This document shows, piece by piece, positions 61,639 to 64,000 of a stretch of DNA of 64,000 bases. Within the stretch, counting starts at the first letter, position 1, and every line of letters begins with the position of its first letter. Both the position numbers and the translations under genes were made by a program. This stretch comes from RGIG4079 sp045637505 (GTDB lineage: Bacteria > Bacteroidota > Bacteroidia > Bacteroidales > Muribaculaceae), in the NCBI GenBank assembly GCA_045637505.1, contig JAZTZO010000003.1, positions 14,924 to 78,923 on the forward strand, read 5' to 3'. The notes under the pieces are model-generated. The model was not told where the DNA came from. It saw only the letters and a list, made by a program, of their open reading frames with translations, and ran no database searches.

Positions 61639-62841
61639 TTAATTTAAAATGCAATATCCGGCTTCGGTTAAGCCCTTGCGAATGGTTTCGATGTGGTTGT
61701 GGTTGAGTGTTTCGAGCTCGATGCGAAGTATGCAACCATTGATTTCGGTACTTGCATTGATGCGTTCGTGCGACACCGATAGAATGTTACCACCCAAGTC
61801 GGCGATGATGTTGCACACACCCGATAGTTGCCCGGGCTTGTCGTAGAGGTCGATTTTGAATGTATAGTTGCGACCACTTTTTGACAATCCTCGAGTGATT
61901 ACACGGCTCAAAGTGGTAACATCGATGTTACCCCCCGACACAAGACACACCACCTTTTTTCCCTTGATGGGCAGTTTGTTAAACATAGCAGCAGCTACAG
62001 CCACAGCACCTGCACCCTCGGCCACGAGTTTATGTTGCTCAAGTAGGGCCAGTATAGCAGCGGCAATCTCATCGTCGCTCACCGTCACCACCTCATCGAC
62101 ATACTTGTTACACATCTCAAATGTGTTGATGCCTGGCTCTTTCACCGCAATACCATCGGCAATCGTTGACACGGCCGATAGGTGTTGTATCTTACCCTCT
62201 TGGAGCGAGGTGGCCATACTGGGTGCTCCCGACGATTGCACACCATAGATTTTAATGTCGGGGCGAAGGGTTTTGAGAGCAAAAGCCACACCCGATATCA
62301 ATCCACCGCCACCTATGGGCACTATCACAGCCTCCACATCGGGCAATTCTTCGAGTATTTCAAGGCCTATAGTACCTTGTCCGGCAATCACCTTGGGATC
62401 GTCAAAGGGGTGTACAAATGTGTACCCCATTTCATCGCGAAGTTGGATAGCCTTGGCATAGGCATCGTCATAAACGCCAGGCACTAAACACACATCGGCA
62501 CCATATCCCTTGGTGGCTTCAACCTTTGAGATAGGAGCACCGGCAGGCAGACATATCAATGCCTTGATGCCATTGTGTGATGCACCAAAAGCCACACCTT
62601 GGGCGTGATTACCTGCCGAACAGGCTATTACGCCACGCGACTTCTCCTCCTCGGTGAGTTGTGATATCTTGTAATATGCACCACGCAGTTTGAACGAACC
62701 GGTATATTGCATATTCTCGGGTTTGATATAAATATTGGCATCAGGGTTAAGGCGACGCGACCATATGAGAGGTGTCTTGCGCAAAACTTTCCCAAGCACC
62801 TTTTGAGCATTAAAAATCTCGTTAATTTCTAATTTGGCCAT
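61639..62841 (-). CDS. ilvA: Threonine ammonia-lyase (biosynthetic/catabolic type with ACT domain)
   Basis: A 400-residue PLP enzyme converting threonine to 2-oxobutyrate for isoleucine synthesis. The PLP lysine is K51 (TGSFKLRGAY); GNHAQGVAFGA and the Gly-rich loop IGGGGLISGVA follow. The last 75 residues form one ACT-like regulatory domain (LYDKPGQLSGVCNIIADLGGNILSV). I placed the start at 62841 (MAKLEINEIF); the open frame extends upstream by 36 codons of hydrophobic residues without a plausible start signal. It is monocistronic, with its own terminator; TAAATTTG upstream is a likely -7 box. Confidence 0.94.
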   Translation of the reverse strand: MAKLEINEIFNAQKVLGKVLRKTPLIWSRRLNPDANIYIKPENMQYTGSFKLRGAYYKISQLTEEEKSRGVIACSAGNHAQGVAFGASHNGIKALICLPAGAPISKVEATKGYGADVCLVPGVYDDAYAKAIQLRDEMGYTFVHPFDDPKVIAGQGTIGLEILEELPDVEAVIVPIGGGGLISGVAFALKTLRPDIKIYGVQSSGAPSMATSLQEGKIQHLSAVSTIADGIAVKEPGINTFEMCNKYVDEVVTVSDDEIAAAILALLEQHKLVAEGAGAVAVAAAMFNKLPIKGKKVVCLVSGGNIDVTTLSRVITRGLSKSGRNYTFKIDLYDKPGQLSGVCNIIADLGGNILSVSHERINASTEINGCILRIELETLNHNHIETIRKGLTEAGYCILN

Positions 62842-62972
62842 AATAAACAGTTTTTTTATGTAATGCAAATTTACAAGAATTTTGAATATTGCAACACAAA
62901 AGCACGAAAAAAAAGAAAAGAATGATACCGTGTCGATGAAAACACCCACAACACTCCCTCATTTCTCCCACC

Positions 62973-63024
62973 GTTATCGTGTTATCGTGTTATTTGAGGA
63001 TAACATCGATAACATAGGGATAAC
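62973..63024. repeat. GTTATC/GATAAC inverted repeat array
   Basis: Three GTTAT(C/T) units (62973, 62981, 62989) face three GATAAC units (62999, 63008, 63019), spaced 8-11 bp apart. Together they form a long imperfect palindrome between ilvA and the stop of the DUF6371-like gene. Confidence 0.7.
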
Positions 63025-63043
63025 ACTGGAGGGGCTGGTGGTG

Positions 63044-63793
63044 TTAGGGAAAGTATAGATCCTCGGGGGTGTAAATGAGTTTTTGTTGTGTGGGGCGATT
63101 GCGCAATACTCCCATTCGCATATTAACCATGAGCGTGCTATAGTCGCTTCCTTGGGGTATGAGGTTGGCATTGACAAATCGATGCACCATGTCGTTGACC
63201 TCGATGGAGCGTAGCAGATAACTATGTTGTTGTGCTATGCGAGTCCACTCTTGGGTGTGGGCATCGTCGGGAAATAGTGTCACATTGCGCCCGGTGAGGT
63301 GGTGAAGCGTGTCAACGAGGCTTGTGCTGCCACAGGCTATAAACAATGGCAATCGTGTGTCGTTGCGTAGGCATAGGGTGTTGTAGGTTGCACCCATCAA
63401 GGCCGATTTTTCGCTACTCACTACTGCTACCGACATATCTTCGGGGTGTGTGGGGAGTAGGTGTAGCCCAAATGGATAATATTCAGGGCTACTACCTGGC
63501 GAGGCTTGAAGTGTGCGTGTGCTATTGTCGATGGGCAGTCCGTTGGTGTCATATTTCACTATTTTGGCGGTGTTGCATCGATTGTTGATGTCGTGTTGCC
63601 AATACACCACTTCATCATCGAGTGTGATGCCTATTTGGTATCGGCGAAATAGCGTTAAGAGATAGTTGAAAATATCGGTCGAACTATACAGCCCACACAT
63701 GTGGTTAAATAGAGAATTGGCATAATACCATAGGTGGTTGTGCATATATTGGTGCATAGTATCGTTGCTAAAGTAGGTAGTGTTGGTGGTCAT
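63044..63793 (-). CDS. DUF6371/Toprim-like protein, apparently truncated
   Basis: A 249-residue protein. It carries TLDDEVVYWQHDINNRCNTAKIVKYDTNG, then YPFGLHLLPTHPEDMSVAVVSSEKSALMGA. This matches DUF6371 of Bacteroidota mobile elements, where V-E-S-E-K-T-A resembles a Toprim domain. The family normally carries an N-terminal zinc ribbon and is longer (350-400 residues as I recall); here that part is missing, and the tail ends EDLYFP soon after. It may be a decayed remnant of an integrated element. The identification is tentative. Confidence 0.6.
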   Translation of the reverse strand: MTTNTTYFSNDTMHQYMHNHLWYYANSLFNHMCGLYSSTDIFNYLLTLFRRYQIGITLDDEVVYWQHDINNRCNTAKIVKYDTNGLPIDNSTRTLQASPGSSPEYYPFGLHLLPTHPEDMSVAVVSSEKSALMGATYNTLCLRNDTRLPLFIACGSTSLVDTLHHLTGRNVTLFPDDAHTQEWTRIAQQHSYLLRSIEVNDMVHRFVNANLIPQGSDYSTLMVNMRMGVLRNRPTQQKLIYTPEDLYFP

Positions 63794-63921
63794 AGTAATT
63801 GATATTGAGTTAGTGGATTATGGATTATGAACTATGAATTATGAATGGGAACTATAACTTTGTATCGTCCTGAAAAAGGTTTACTTTTAAATTGTTAATA
63901 AATATATAATTAAAATAAGAG

Positions 63922-63949
63922 TGTAATACGGAGCTAGCTCCGTATTACA
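63922..63949. repeat. Perfect 28-bp palindrome near the window end
   Basis: The half-site TGTAATACGGAGCT is followed directly by its exact reverse complement, with no loop. No T-run follows, so it does not look like a simple terminator. It could be a recombination or protein-binding site. Confidence 0.6.
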
Positions 63950-64000
63950 GTTCAACTATTCAAAATTAGATATATTTTGCGAAAAGAAATAATTTTTCCA

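Noticed and set aside
62842..62949. N-terminal extension of ilvA of 36 hydrophobic residues
   Set aside because: Threonine ammonia-lyases are cytoplasmic and begin near MAKLE; the extension overlaps the promoter region.
62973..63024. GTTATC repeats as a CRISPR or plasmid iteron array
   Set aside because: The units are only six bases long, occur in both orientations and have no replication gene nearby.

Overview
The window looks like a chromosomal segment from the order Bacteroidales, probably a Muribaculaceae-, Prevotella- or Bacteroides-like gut commensal; the family is my inference. The order is well supported. At least nine upstream regions carry the Bacteroidota promoter pattern TTTG-N19/21-TAnnTTTG. 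The ribosomal gene order is rplM-rpsI-rpsB-tsf. A DUF4831 protein is present, and the largest protein ends in a type IX secretion (T9SS) sorting domain. Most genes lie on the minus strand.

Left part (1-10.8 kb). A GntR/ABC-exporter operon contains a tandem permease duplication. It is followed by a TraB/GumN protein, a small TPR protein, a plus-strand MINPP-type phytase-like histidine phosphatase and an orphan lipoprotein. From about 6.6 to 10.1 kb there is an accessory cluster of poorly characterised small proteins: a phage-type FGS/GGAA protein, a DUF6939-like protein, a membrane protein, a DUF6717-like protein and a small secreted protein interrupted by an in-frame stop. Two genes of this cluster share a 29-bp upstream element.

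Middle (10-38 kb), mostly housekeeping. One operon runs NAD(P)HX repair, DUF4831, FKBP isomerase, tRNA methylthiotransferase MtaB and a glycosyltransferase. The plus strand carries hpt and adk. A further operon holds two rhomboids, an EEP-family phosphatase and an M3 peptidase. Next come HU and the ribosomal operon, then a second GntR/ABC exporter operon with a promoter-overlapping operator, two lipoproteins, a cell-wall amidase, rplU-rpmA, and a pyrE-SRPBCC-argH-Rieske-like operon.

Right part (37-64 kb), envelope and secreted functions. There is a 20-residue-repeat secreted protein, a vWA protein with a barrel-like C-terminus, a GHL10/DUF187 glycosidase-like protein, a 2575-residue S8 protease with a T9SS tail, an HD protein and a secreted metallophosphatase. 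These are followed by a TM2/DUF2752 pair, tRNA-Leu(UAG), a TolC-MFP-RND efflux operon ending in a PII-like gene, ilvA, and a truncated-looking DUF6371 gene next to palindromic repeats that may mark a mobile-element edge.

The most striking non-coding signal is a pair of paralogous structured RNAs of about 185 nt, at 31432-31613 (-) and 54236-54422 (+). Their long stem is preserved by compensatory changes between the copies. They resemble 6S RNA or the Bacteroidales-1 motif.
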